Assembly: GCA_002315685.1 (NCBI GenBank)
Contig: DCHX01000007.1
Coordinates: forward strand, 6,255 to 70,254
Reading direction: 5' to 3'
Length of the DNA stretch: 64,000 bases
Source of the DNA: Ruminococcaceae bacterium UBA1741
GTDB lineage: Bacteria; Bacillota; Clostridia; Oscillospirales; Acutalibacteraceae
A program made the translations under genes and the position numbers. This document shows positions 17,071-26,356 of the stretch, one piece after another. The notes below the pieces were generated by a model. The model did not search any database and was not told where the DNA came from. It saw nothing but the letters and a program-made list of their open reading frames with translations. Within the stretch, counting starts at the first letter, position 1; the number at the start of each line of letters is the position of its first letter.

Positions 17071-19506
17071 ATGTTTAAAAAAATAACAGCATTATTATTA
17101 TCCTTGGCATGTTTATTATCATTCGTATTTATTGCTCCCGTAACCGCATTGGCTGATGCATCGGCAAACGGTTATATGCTGAAACTTGTAAATGACGGCA
17201 CCGATGAACATGGCATTTGGAAAGGATTTGGCGTTACTGAGGGCAAAACATATTCAATCAGCTTTAACTACTATAACAACGGCAGTGTTTGCCGATTCAG
17301 AATTGTTAGAAGCGATTTTGGAAATCTCGGCATTTGCCAAGATACAGTCGCAGCCGTTACGGGAAGATTTTATTATGAATATACAGCTTCTGAAACAACT
17401 GATGTTATTTTCATAATAGATAACGGTTTATATGACGGAACATCTAATGTTTGGAATATTTCGGTAACCGAAAAAGGAACAACGGAAAATCTTCTTTCAA
17501 ATGCAAACTTTGAAAACGGAGATTTAGGTTGGTGGAACGGTGATTCAAGATGGTGTAACGCTGTTGCGTTTGATAATTCCGCATGGAATGTTAAAACCAA
17601 TATGGTTAAAATCGTAAACGACGGCACTACTAACGACCAGGCAATTTATCAGGGAGTATATCTTACCGAAGGTGTAACCTATACATTCAGCTTTAATTAT
17701 TATACTGTTTCCGGTGCTATAAGATTTAAGCTTAGAAATTGTAATTTCTCACAAAATCTTCTTGACGAGATTGATACTTCTACCGGTTGTCAGGGTAGAA
17801 AATCCGTTCAGTACACTGCAACCTATACGGGACTTCATATTCCTTGCTATACAAACGGATATTGGCAGGGCACATCCTATATTTGGAACATAAGCTGTAC
17901 CGAAGCTGATAATACAAATAATCTTATTACAAATCCGAATTTCTTAAACGGTTCTTTTTCAGGCTGGAATAACAGCAATACAGACCTTTGCACAATGCAA
18001 GCATATAGTGATTCCGCATGGAATAAAAGAGAATATATGGTAAAAATCGTAAACGACGGCAATAACGACCAGGCGATTTACCAGGGTGTTTACCTTACAA
18101 AGGGTGAAACCTATACCTTCAGTTTTGATTATTATTCACAGTCGGGTGCTATAAGATTTAGGCTTAGAAATTATAATTTCTCACAAATACTTCACGAGGT
18201 TGATACTGTTTCAGGTTGGCAGGGAACAATAACCGTCGATTATACTGCAACCTATACGGGACTTCATATTCCTTGCTATACAAACGGATTTTGGCAGGGT
18301 ACATCATATATTTGGAATGTTAAATGTACCGAAAAAGGTAGCACCGAAAATCTTTTGACCAACTCCAATTTCTTAAACGGAAGCCTTGCAGGTTGGGACG
18401 GAAACAAGGACCTTTGCACAACGGTTGCTTATAATGACAAATTATGGTCCGGAGATTATATGCTTGAACTTACCAACGATGGAACTAACAATCAGGGTAT
18501 ATGGCAGTTTGTTCCTGTTGTTGCAGGAAAACAGTACACAATCAGCTTTGATTATTACAGCAACGGTGCAAGTGCTCGTGTATGGCTTTCCGAAGGCGGA
18601 CCTTTTAATGGAACAAAAATTGAAGATACATCAATTGATGTAAAGAAAACATTTACAATGGATTATACAGCCGGAAGCACAGGAAATGTAAACTTTATTC
18701 TTACAAACGGTTTTTCAGTTGGTAAGGTATATCTCTGGAATCTTAAATTCTACGAAACCGGTAGCAATGTAAATATGCTTTCTAACCCCGATTTTTATTG
18801 CGGAAGCGGATATTGTTGGGACTGCAATAACGGTTATTGTAACCCGGTTGCATTCGATTCTTCACTTTGGGAAGTTGAGCCGGATGATTATATGCTTAAA
18901 ATTGTAAATGACGGCGAAAACATTTGGCAGGGATTTTATCAGGGCTTTAATGCCGAAGAAAATACCGATTATGTTTTCAGCTTTGATTATTACGCAGTCG
19001 GCGGTGCTTTCGAGGGAAGAATATGCGGAAATACCTTTAACAACTTGCGTTCTGCCGGAATTGCTGATTATTCAAAGGGCTCAATCTCTATTGAATATAA
19101 CAGAGGAACAGAACCAACAGGTTCCGGCGGAAATCCCGCACTCGGCATAGTTTCTATTGATAATGCAAATTTAGAAGGAACTTTGTATGTTTGGAATATA
19201 AAGCTTGTAAAGAAGGGTGAAAGCGAAAACCTTCTTGTAAATCCATATTTCTTAAACGGAAAATCAGCAGGTTGGACAGGTAATTCCAAGTGCTATTCAA
19301 TAATTGAGTTTGATGCTTCTGTATATGCGGCACTTGTTGAGCTTGACCTTGATTTAAGCGGAGCAGTAACTATTGACGATATGATAGAGCTTTGTCAGGC
19401 ATTTTTGACAGGTGAGCACGAATTCGATATTAACGGAGACAAAGTATTTAATCTTTTAGATTTTGTTTCGTTCAAGAAAAAATACATAAACTATATAAAT
19501 ATTTAA
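17071..19506 (+). CDS. Secreted five-module carbohydrate-binding protein with type I dockerin
   Basis: This 811-residue secreted protein has a signal peptide of about 30 residues, then five tandem modules of about 140 residues and a C-terminal dockerin. Each module carries a YM(L/V)K(L/I)VNDG opening, a YTFSFNYY strand and a TEN-LL-N-F-NG-GW closing segment, reminiscent of CBM4/9/16 jelly rolls. The first module lacks the leading NLL strand. The dockerin (about 755-811) has two calcium loops, DLDLSGAVTIDD and DINGDKVFNLLD, so the protein should dock on a cohesin scaffold. No catalytic domain is visible. A hairpin follows the stop at 19520. Confidence 0.8.
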   Translation: MFKKITALLLSLACLLSFVFIAPVTALADASANGYMLKLVNDGTDEHGIWKGFGVTEGKTYSISFNYYNNGSVCRFRIVRSDFGNLGICQDTVAAVTGRFYYEYTASETTDVIFIIDNGLYDGTSNVWNISVTEKGTTENLLSNANFENGDLGWWNGDSRWCNAVAFDNSAWNVKTNMVKIVNDGTTNDQAIYQGVYLTEGVTYTFSFNYYTVSGAIRFKLRNCNFSQNLLDEIDTSTGCQGRKSVQYTATYTGLHIPCYTNGYWQGTSYIWNISCTEADNTNNLITNPNFLNGSFSGWNNSNTDLCTMQAYSDSAWNKREYMVKIVNDGNNDQAIYQGVYLTKGETYTFSFDYYSQSGAIRFRLRNYNFSQILHEVDTVSGWQGTITVDYTATYTGLHIPCYTNGFWQGTSYIWNVKCTEKGSTENLLTNSNFLNGSLAGWDGNKDLCTTVAYNDKLWSGDYMLELTNDGTNNQGIWQFVPVVAGKQYTISFDYYSNGASARVWLSEGGPFNGTKIEDTSIDVKKTFTMDYTAGSTGNVNFILTNGFSVGKVYLWNLKFYETGSNVNMLSNPDFYCGSGYCWDCNNGYCNPVAFDSSLWEVEPDDYMLKIVNDGENIWQGFYQGFNAEENTDYVFSFDYYAVGGAFEGRICGNTFNNLRSAGIADYSKGSISIEYNRGTEPTGSGGNPALGIVSIDNANLEGTLYVWNIKLVKKGESENLLVNPYFLNGKSAGWTGNSKCYSIIEFDASVYAALVELDLDLSGAVTIDDMIELCQAFLTGEHEFDINGDKVFNLLDFVSFKKKYINYINI

Positions 19507-19519
19507 TTTTATTAAAAAT

Positions 19520-19549
19520 GGAAAGCCATGGAGTTTTTCATGGCTTTCC
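19520..19549 (+). other. Intercistronic hairpin after dockerin gene
   Basis: An 11-bp perfect stem (GGAAAGCCATG/CATGGCTTTCC) with an 8-nt loop is followed by A-rich sequence, not a U-tract, on the plus strand. It is more likely an RNA processing or stabilising stem than a terminator for plus transcription. On the minus strand a short T-run follows it. Confidence 0.6.
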
Positions 19550-19573
19550 AAAAGTAAAAAGGAGTGATAATAT

Positions 19574-22054
19574 TTGAAAAAGAATATACTGTCAATAATT
19601 ATCACACTGGTAATCACATTTTGCGCTTTTGGGAATACGGTCGCTTATGCCGCACCTAAATATATGATAAAAGCCGTAAACACAGGAGAAGAAAATTTTC
19701 AAGCGTTATATCAGGGATTTCGTGCTGCTGAAAATACCGATTATGTTTTTAGCTTTGATTATTATGCCGAATCCGGTGCTTTCGAAGGAAGAATCAGCGG
19801 AAACACTTTTAACGTTTTAAGAGCAGTCCCGGTTACGATAGGTAAAAAAAGCACTTTTTCTATTGAATACAACAGAGGCACAGACCCTACAGGAGGACAG
19901 ACAGGGGATAATAAAGATTTAGCCATTGTTTCTATTGACAATACGAATACAGTCGGCATTATGTATATTTGGAATATCAGTCTTACTGTAAAGGGAAGCA
20001 GTGAAAATCTTCTTGTCAACCCTAATTTTGAAAACGGAAACTATTCAGGATGGAATGCTAATCCGAATTGTTTTTCGGTTTTGCCCTTTGACACTGAGCT
20101 TTGCCATATAACAGAAAGTGTTGAGGATTGTGTTTATGACAGCAATTTAAATGCGGTTTTAGAAAATAAGAAAAAAAGCATTATAAATTCTTCATCTGGA
20201 ATTACAAACTCAGGCACTGTTTATGAGGTAAAGAGCGGTAATACCATTCCGAGCAGTGTAAAAAGCGGAGATACGGTTCTGTTTCAACGTAACGGTGTGT
20301 ATAAGTATCCTTTGATATTAAAATCGGGTGTTCAATACGGGGCATACGGTGTTGGAGAAAAACCGTTGTTCGACGCTTCCTACACAACGCAATGGGCTGA
20401 TAATTCAAACAATATTTGGATATCGACCGGTACTTTTAATGCAGATGTCGGTTTGATTCTTTTGGATGAAACAAGTGCATTAGCAGCGGTAAAGAAGTCT
20501 TCAATAAATGATTTATCACAAAACAATGATTTTTATTATGATTATTCAAGTAAAAAAATATACTTTTACAGCGATAAAAATCCGGCTTCAATTTATCCGA
20601 ATGCTAAAATATGCTTGGGTGGATGTATCTCGTCCGGCGGTTCGGGGGAAAATATTATAATTGATAATATTTCCTTTAAATACGGCGGCGGTCACGGAAT
20701 TGCCTTTGAGAACGGTGCCGCAAATATAACAATTCAAAACTGTGAGTTTGGATTTATCGGCGGTGCTTATTCCGGTGAAGGAAGCTTTGTGAGATACGGA
20801 AACGCAATTCAGTTTTTTGACGGATGTAATAATATCAATGTGATAAATAATTATGTTTATCAAATTTATGACACGGGCATAACTCACCAATCGTGCAGCA
20901 GTACCGTTCAATCAAATATTTTGTTCAGCGGCAATTATGTAACTCATTGTTCAATGGCTTTTGAGATTTTTGCAAGCAGTGATGCGGTATCTCAGTTTAG
21001 CAATATTACTTATCAGGATAATATTTTAGCTTATTCCGGATACGGTTGGGGCAAACAAAGACCGAGCAATGAGCCACCTTCTTTAATCTGCTTTTGGAGT
21101 GGAAACAATCCTTGCAAAAATGTGAGCAATTATGTTATACGAGATAATACTTTTGCATATTCTTCGGATTGCTTAATAAGATTGGCGTACCATGACACTG
21201 ATCTCGGTATTGATTTTATCGGTAACAAATATTATCAAACCAAAGGTCTTGCTTTTGATTGGGTTAATTCACAAAAACTTAAATCCAATAATGAGTATGC
21301 TTTCAAATATTCGGTTTCAAAGGTGGACAGTAATCCGTCTGCAGTTGTTTACACCGATGTTGATTATAATAAATACATTGACGACATATCTTACAGTGAA
21401 CCGACTTGGAATAAAGCAATTATCGTTTCAAACAAAGAGGGAAATAACGATAATTGGCAATCATTCGGTAAAAAAATATCGGTTACCGCACAAAAAACTT
21501 ATGTTTTCACTTTTAATTACTTTGCTCCGGCCGGTTGTGAGTTTGAAGCAAGAATAGAAAGTGCAGAGCAAATTAAAAATGTTGCACCGCTAAATACAAA
21601 TAAATATTCTCAAAGCACTCTTGAATATACTGCAGAGAATAACGAAGATATTTATTTTCTTATAAACAACGGATCAAGTGCCGGAATGGGATATGTTTGG
21701 GATATTAAAATTTCAGATAAAGCTACCGGACAAATGCTTTCATATACAAATAGTGATTTTGGTTATAACGGATTGTATGATTGGTTTGCTTCCTCAGAGA
21801 AAAAGGTTTTAACGATGAATAAAAAATACGTTGCTTCCTTTAAGCTCAGCACTTATGATTTAACGGTAAAAATTTTAAAATATGCCGATATTGACAGAGA
21901 CGGTTTTTTAAATGCAAGTGATATAATAGATTTGAAAAAATCGCTTCTCGGTATTAATCTCGGATATGAAAACTTAGATGTAAATAATGATAAATGCTTT
22001 GATGTCAGAGATATGGTTGCAATTAAAAAAATGATTGCAAATTTTGAAACGTAA
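19574..22054 (+). CDS. Secreted beta-helix protein with carbohydrate-binding-like modules and dockerin
   Basis: This 826-residue protein starts at TTG 19574 behind AAAGGAG. It has a signal peptide ending near AYA, one module of the ENTDYVFSFDYYA type (about 30-165), a beta-helix domain (about 210-600) paralogous to 13983 and 15457 (LFQRNGVYK, GGGHGIAFENGAANITIQNC, IYDTGITHQS), a second C-terminal module (about 610-740), and a dockerin at about 770-826 with loops DIDRDGFLNASD and DVNNDKCFDVRD. It is the only protein here that combines the beta-helix with a dockerin, so it is the best candidate for attack on the polymer. Enzymatic class is unknown. Confidence 0.78.
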   Translation: MKKNILSIIITLVITFCAFGNTVAYAAPKYMIKAVNTGEENFQALYQGFRAAENTDYVFSFDYYAESGAFEGRISGNTFNVLRAVPVTIGKKSTFSIEYNRGTDPTGGQTGDNKDLAIVSIDNTNTVGIMYIWNISLTVKGSSENLLVNPNFENGNYSGWNANPNCFSVLPFDTELCHITESVEDCVYDSNLNAVLENKKKSIINSSSGITNSGTVYEVKSGNTIPSSVKSGDTVLFQRNGVYKYPLILKSGVQYGAYGVGEKPLFDASYTTQWADNSNNIWISTGTFNADVGLILLDETSALAAVKKSSINDLSQNNDFYYDYSSKKIYFYSDKNPASIYPNAKICLGGCISSGGSGENIIIDNISFKYGGGHGIAFENGAANITIQNCEFGFIGGAYSGEGSFVRYGNAIQFFDGCNNINVINNYVYQIYDTGITHQSCSSTVQSNILFSGNYVTHCSMAFEIFASSDAVSQFSNITYQDNILAYSGYGWGKQRPSNEPPSLICFWSGNNPCKNVSNYVIRDNTFAYSSDCLIRLAYHDTDLGIDFIGNKYYQTKGLAFDWVNSQKLKSNNEYAFKYSVSKVDSNPSAVVYTDVDYNKYIDDISYSEPTWNKAIIVSNKEGNNDNWQSFGKKISVTAQKTYVFTFNYFAPAGCEFEARIESAEQIKNVAPLNTNKYSQSTLEYTAENNEDIYFLINNGSSAGMGYVWDIKISDKATGQMLSYTNSDFGYNGLYDWFASSEKKVLTMNKKYVASFKLSTYDLTVKILKYADIDRDGFLNASDIIDLKKSLLGINLGYENLDVNNDKCFDVRDMVAIKKMIANFET

Positions 22055-22093
22055 ATTTTACTTTCGCATTTATCAACGAAGGAGATGTATGTT

Positions 22094-24898
22094 TTGCTAA
22101 AAAAACACAAAAAACAAATAATTGCCGTTATCATTGCAGTTGTTTGCTTTCTCAATATGATGTTTATAATGGGAACGTATGCTTCGGCAGAACAAAAAGG
22201 CCCTGAATATATGCTGAAACTTGTAAACGACGGGAGTAAAAACGAGCAAGGTATTTATCAAGGTGTTATTGCCGAGGAAAATACAACCTATGTTTTCAGC
22301 TTTAAGTGTTACAGCGATGGCGGATATTGCCGTGCGAGATTTTGTGGTAATACTTTTAATAATATTACCGTTGCTAATTCAAAATCGGATGCTTTGGATA
22401 TTGTAACAATAGAGTATAACAGAGGTACAAAAGCAACAGGTTCAGGCGGAAATGCCGGACTTTTAATTCCTGTAATTGACAATGGCTTTTCCAAAGGTGT
22501 TTCGTATGTTTGGGATATTAAGCTTACCAAAAAGGGAAGCAGCGAAAATCTTTTGGTTAACCCGGATTTTAAAAAAGGTTCTGGTGATGGATGGGATATA
22601 AACAACACCTTTTCGACCATAGTTCCTTATACCGATGAATTGTGGAAGGATTTGGAATTTCCTATCGTTTACGATAAATATATGCTTAAAGTCGAAAATA
22701 ACGGCGAAGCAAATTGGCAGTGCTTTTATCAGGGCTTCAGAGCTGCCGAAAACACCGATTATGTTTTCAGCTTTGACTATTATGCCGATGAGGGCGCTTT
22801 CCAAAGCAGAATTTGCGGTAATACCTTTAATGTTATTAAAGCCGCCGCTATCCCGATAGGCGAAAAAGGTACATTCACAATGGAATATAACCGCGGAACT
22901 TCTGCTACCGGTCAAGGTGATATTTCAAATAAAGACCTTGCAATTATTTCAATTGATAATGCCGATCAAAAGGGAACGCTTTATATTTGGAATTTAAAGC
23001 TTACTAAAAAGGGAAGCGATGAAAATCTTCTTGTCAATCCGGATTTCAAAAACGGAAATTCATCGGGCTGGGAAGGAAACGCTTCATGTTTCAGCATAGT
23101 TCCTTATGATGAAACTATTTGGAAAACCGAAGAAGACACCTCAAAGTATATGCTGAAAATAACAAATAACGGCACATTGAACTGGCAGGGATTTTATCAG
23201 GCGTTCACCGCAAAAGAAAACACCGATTATGTTTTCAGTTTTGATTATTATGCCGATGAGGGTGCTTTCCAAAGCAGAATTTGCGGAAACACATTTAATG
23301 TAATTAAGGCAGTTCCGCTTGCAATAGGCGAAAAGAGCACATTTTCTGTTGAATACAACAGAGGAACAGCGGCAACCGGAGGCGGTGCACAAAATAATAA
23401 GGAACTTGCGATTGTTTCAATTGATAATGCCGATCAAAAGGGAACGCTTTATGTTTGGAATTTGAAGCTTACCAAAAAGGGAAGCGATGAAAATCTACTC
23501 GAAAATCCCGATTTTGCCAAAGGCAAATCAACCGGTTGGACAGGAAATACTTCTTATTACAGTATTATTCCATATGACGAAAATATTTGGAATTCTCAGG
23601 GTGAGGATACAAGCAAATATATGCTTCATGCTAAAAATGCCGGAGAAAATTGGCAAGCATTTTATCAAAGTTTTAAAGCGGCTGAAAATACCGACTATGT
23701 TTACAGCTTTAAGTATTATGTTGACGAAGGAAACTTCCAAGGTAGAATTTGCGGAAATACATTCAATGTTATTAAAGCAGTTGATATGCGTGTGGGCGAG
23801 GTAGCTACATTCTCGGTTGAGTACAACAGAGGTACAGATCCTACAGGAGGACAAACAGGTGATAATAAGGATTTGGCGATTATCACAATTGATAACGGCT
23901 CGGTAAATGGTAACGCATATATCTGGGATGTTTCTGTTACCGAAAAAGGAAAAAGCGAAAATCTACTTGCCAATCCGAATTTTAAGAACGGAAAAGCTAC
24001 CGGATGGGAATACAACAAAAACTGTTTTGAAATTGTAAAATATGATGATTCTCTTTGGAGTGGGCAAGGATCCGGAAGCGAAAATGCCGATGATCCTGAA
24101 TACATGGTTGAAATAAACGGAACCTATGTAAACGAAAAAGGCGAAACGGTAGGATTTGTTGATTTTCTTCAGGATGTATCGGTTGAAAAGGGTAAGACAT
24201 ATATTTTAACCTTTAACTATTATGCTTCACCGAAAACAACCGCATTGGCAAGAATTTATAAAGACCTTTCCGGAAACGGTCTTGTAACTCAAGAATTATT
24301 GGGACACAGAATTGAGGGAACAGTCAATCTTGAATATACCGCAACAGACACACAGGTTATTTATGTTGGTTTGACACCCGGTAATATGGGATATTGCTAT
24401 GTTTGGAATTTTAGCTTTTGTGAAAAAGGCACAACTCAAAATCTTTTGAAAAATGCCGATTTCTCAGTTGGTGACGGTAGCTTGTATTTATGGTCATCCG
24501 CAGGAAAGGTTACAAGCAAAAGTATAAAGGAGCAGGGCGGTCATAAAGTTGTTAAATTTGATCGTTCGCTTTGGGACGAATTGGTTGATAAGGTTCAGCC
24601 CAAAATGGAGCCAAAAGACCCAAATACCAGATTTAGCTTTGAAAATGTAGATATGTATTATGATGTTGACCATAGTATAAATCCCAACATTCAAAATGAT
24701 GCAGAACACCAAGAAGGATTCAATTCTGCAAAAAGTAATAGCACTTCAAATACATCCGGAAACAATGACAATAAAAACCAATCATCAAACGGAACTTCAC
24801 CTGATACCGGTGATAATAAAAATATAACTCCGTTAATAACTTTTATGTGTCTTTGCCTTATTGCCGTTGTTGTTCTCGGTAAATTGAAAAAAGCTTAA
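22094..24898 (+). CDS. Cell-wall-anchored five-module carbohydrate-binding protein
   Basis: This 934-residue surface protein starts at TTG 22094, eight bases after AAGGAGA; the in-frame ATG at 22085 overlaps that ribosome site. A signal peptide (about 1-33, ending TYASA) is followed by five modules of the same family as the two dockerin proteins. Modules 2 and 3 are nearly identical in DNA over long stretches. A Ser/Asn-rich spacer leads to SPDTG (residues 902-906), a hydrophobic helix and a KLKKA tail, the layout of a sortase substrate with a variant of LPXTG. It probably holds the glycan at the cell wall. No catalytic domain is visible. Confidence 0.8.
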   Translation: MLKKHKKQIIAVIIAVVCFLNMMFIMGTYASAEQKGPEYMLKLVNDGSKNEQGIYQGVIAEENTTYVFSFKCYSDGGYCRARFCGNTFNNITVANSKSDALDIVTIEYNRGTKATGSGGNAGLLIPVIDNGFSKGVSYVWDIKLTKKGSSENLLVNPDFKKGSGDGWDINNTFSTIVPYTDELWKDLEFPIVYDKYMLKVENNGEANWQCFYQGFRAAENTDYVFSFDYYADEGAFQSRICGNTFNVIKAAAIPIGEKGTFTMEYNRGTSATGQGDISNKDLAIISIDNADQKGTLYIWNLKLTKKGSDENLLVNPDFKNGNSSGWEGNASCFSIVPYDETIWKTEEDTSKYMLKITNNGTLNWQGFYQAFTAKENTDYVFSFDYYADEGAFQSRICGNTFNVIKAVPLAIGEKSTFSVEYNRGTAATGGGAQNNKELAIVSIDNADQKGTLYVWNLKLTKKGSDENLLENPDFAKGKSTGWTGNTSYYSIIPYDENIWNSQGEDTSKYMLHAKNAGENWQAFYQSFKAAENTDYVYSFKYYVDEGNFQGRICGNTFNVIKAVDMRVGEVATFSVEYNRGTDPTGGQTGDNKDLAIITIDNGSVNGNAYIWDVSVTEKGKSENLLANPNFKNGKATGWEYNKNCFEIVKYDDSLWSGQGSGSENADDPEYMVEINGTYVNEKGETVGFVDFLQDVSVEKGKTYILTFNYYASPKTTALARIYKDLSGNGLVTQELLGHRIEGTVNLEYTATDTQVIYVGLTPGNMGYCYVWNFSFCEKGTTQNLLKNADFSVGDGSLYLWSSAGKVTSKSIKEQGGHKVVKFDRSLWDELVDKVQPKMEPKDPNTRFSFENVDMYYDVDHSINPNIQNDAEHQEGFNSAKSNSTSNTSGNNDNKNQSSNGTSPDTGDNKNITPLITFMCLCLIAVVVLGKLKKA

Positions 24899-24906
24899 AA
24901 ATTTCT

Positions 24907-24936
24907 ATAAGATGCGGAGAAAACTCCGCATCTTAT
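24907..24936 (+). other. Intercistronic hairpin after sortase-anchored protein gene
   Basis: A 13-bp perfect stem (ATAAGATGCGGAG/CTCCGCATCTTAT) with an AAAA loop lies 9 bases after the stop. No U-tract follows it. It resembles the 19520 hairpin in position and form. Confidence 0.6.
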
Positions 24937-24965
24937 CTGAACATTAGGAATAGGAATAGCTTATT

Positions 24966-26330
24966 ATGAGAATAATTTCTTTAATTATGTGCCTTGTTGT
25001 TTTGTTGACTGTTTCGGCTTGTAGTAAAAATAAAGTATCATCCGAATCGGATGATGTGATTTATGAATACGAGTATGTTTATCAAAACAGCCAATCTTCC
25101 ACTTCTTCAAATAACACTTCTTCCACTTCTTCAAATAATAGCAATAATCAAAATCAAAAAACAAAAAACAACTCAAGCTCAAATACGAGTAAAAAAAGTG
25201 ATGCATATATAAAACATATAAGAGATGAGTCAGAATTGTTTAATAATTCATATTACAAAATAATTAACAACAAGAAATTGAACATTGCTTATTTAGGTGG
25301 TTCAATAACTTATGGCTATGGGTCATCTGATACAAAAACAAAATCTTTCAGAGCAATTACAACTGATTATTTTAAAAATAAATTTAAAGATGTTAAAATA
25401 AACGAAACTGATGCATCAATCGGCGGAACGGGCTCCGAATTCGGAGCGTATCGGGCGATTGATGATTTGAAACTTACAACTAACGAAAAACCCGACTTGG
25501 TTTTTATTGAATTTGCAATCAATGATGTGTACGATAATTCAAATTCAAAAACATATATTGAATCAATCATTCGTACAATCTATAAATATAATCCTTATGC
25601 TGATATTGTGTTGTTGTTTACTACCGATTTCGGCAACAAAAATAACGAATATGATAAAATCAAACAGCAAAAAGAGGTGGCCGATTATTACGGAATACCT
25701 TATTTGCATATAGGGGAAATGCTATATAACGACATTGTAAAAGAGAACAACGGCAAGCAACCGACTTCGGTTGATGACGGTGTATGGAAAAAATATTTTT
25801 ATGACAGTGTCCATCCTAACGATAACGGATATAAAAAATATGCCGAATATATAGAGAATTACTTTAATGGTATATTTATGAAGAAAAATAATACTAAATG
25901 TTCACTTGAAAAATTATTTTTTCCCACTGAACCTTTAACAGAAGTACCATATAATCCATATTCTTTTGATTTTTCAAAGCAATCATTACCCGAAGGATTT
26001 TATAATGAGGATGATGGCAGTATTTCTTGTAATAAATCCGGCAGTTCGCTGTATTTTACCTTTACAGGCACAGAAATTAAAATTTGGGCTTGGGCTACCG
26101 AAACGGGGGGCTCGCTTAAAATAGAAATTGACGATGAAGAAATAAAACAAATCGAATTACACAGAAGTCCCGCAAATCATACGCTTTATTCCGTTGCCGA
26201 AAACCTTTCAAATAAAAAGCATAGCGTAAGATTGTCTTTTTATAAATCAACATTTGGAAGTGATATGAAAATACAAAAAATATTGATAAGCGGTTCCGAT
26301 AATATGAAAGGAATATCTGTTATTACATAA
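24966..26330 (+). CDS. SGNH/GDSL-hydrolase lipoprotein 1
   Basis: This is a lipid-anchored esterase-like protein of 454 residues. The lipobox ends VSAC (Cys19), followed by a Ser/Asn/Thr-rich linker bearing VIYEYEYV. The SGNH blocks are present: GGSITYG (nucleophile Ser113), GGTGS, FAINDVYD, and DSVHPNDNGY with the Asp-x-x-His pair. The C-terminal 120 residues form a likely beta-sandwich (YFTFTGTEIKIWAWA). Such proteins commonly remove acetyl groups from plant polysaccharides, which fits the locus. The ribosome site is weak (AGGAATAG). A paralog follows 26 bases downstream. Confidence 0.82.
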   Translation: MRIISLIMCLVVLLTVSACSKNKVSSESDDVIYEYEYVYQNSQSSTSSNNTSSTSSNNSNNQNQKTKNNSSSNTSKKSDAYIKHIRDESELFNNSYYKIINNKKLNIAYLGGSITYGYGSSDTKTKSFRAITTDYFKNKFKDVKINETDASIGGTGSEFGAYRAIDDLKLTTNEKPDLVFIEFAINDVYDNSNSKTYIESIIRTIYKYNPYADIVLLFTTDFGNKNNEYDKIKQQKEVADYYGIPYLHIGEMLYNDIVKENNGKQPTSVDDGVWKKYFYDSVHPNDNGYKKYAEYIENYFNGIFMKKNNTKCSLEKLFFPTEPLTEVPYNPYSFDFSKQSLPEGFYNEDDGSISCNKSGSSLYFTFTGTEIKIWAWATETGGSLKIEIDDEEIKQIELHRSPANHTLYSVAENLSNKKHSVRLSFYKSTFGSDMKIQKILISGSDNMKGISVIT

Positions 26331-26356
26331 ACAAACACCTAAGGAGAAAAAAACAA

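Noticed and set aside
17071..24898. Cohesin or scaffoldin interpretation of the repeated modules
   Set aside because: The YTFSFNYY and NLLxNxxFxxGxxGW patterns fit carbohydrate-binding jelly rolls; none of the cohesin landmarks is visible.
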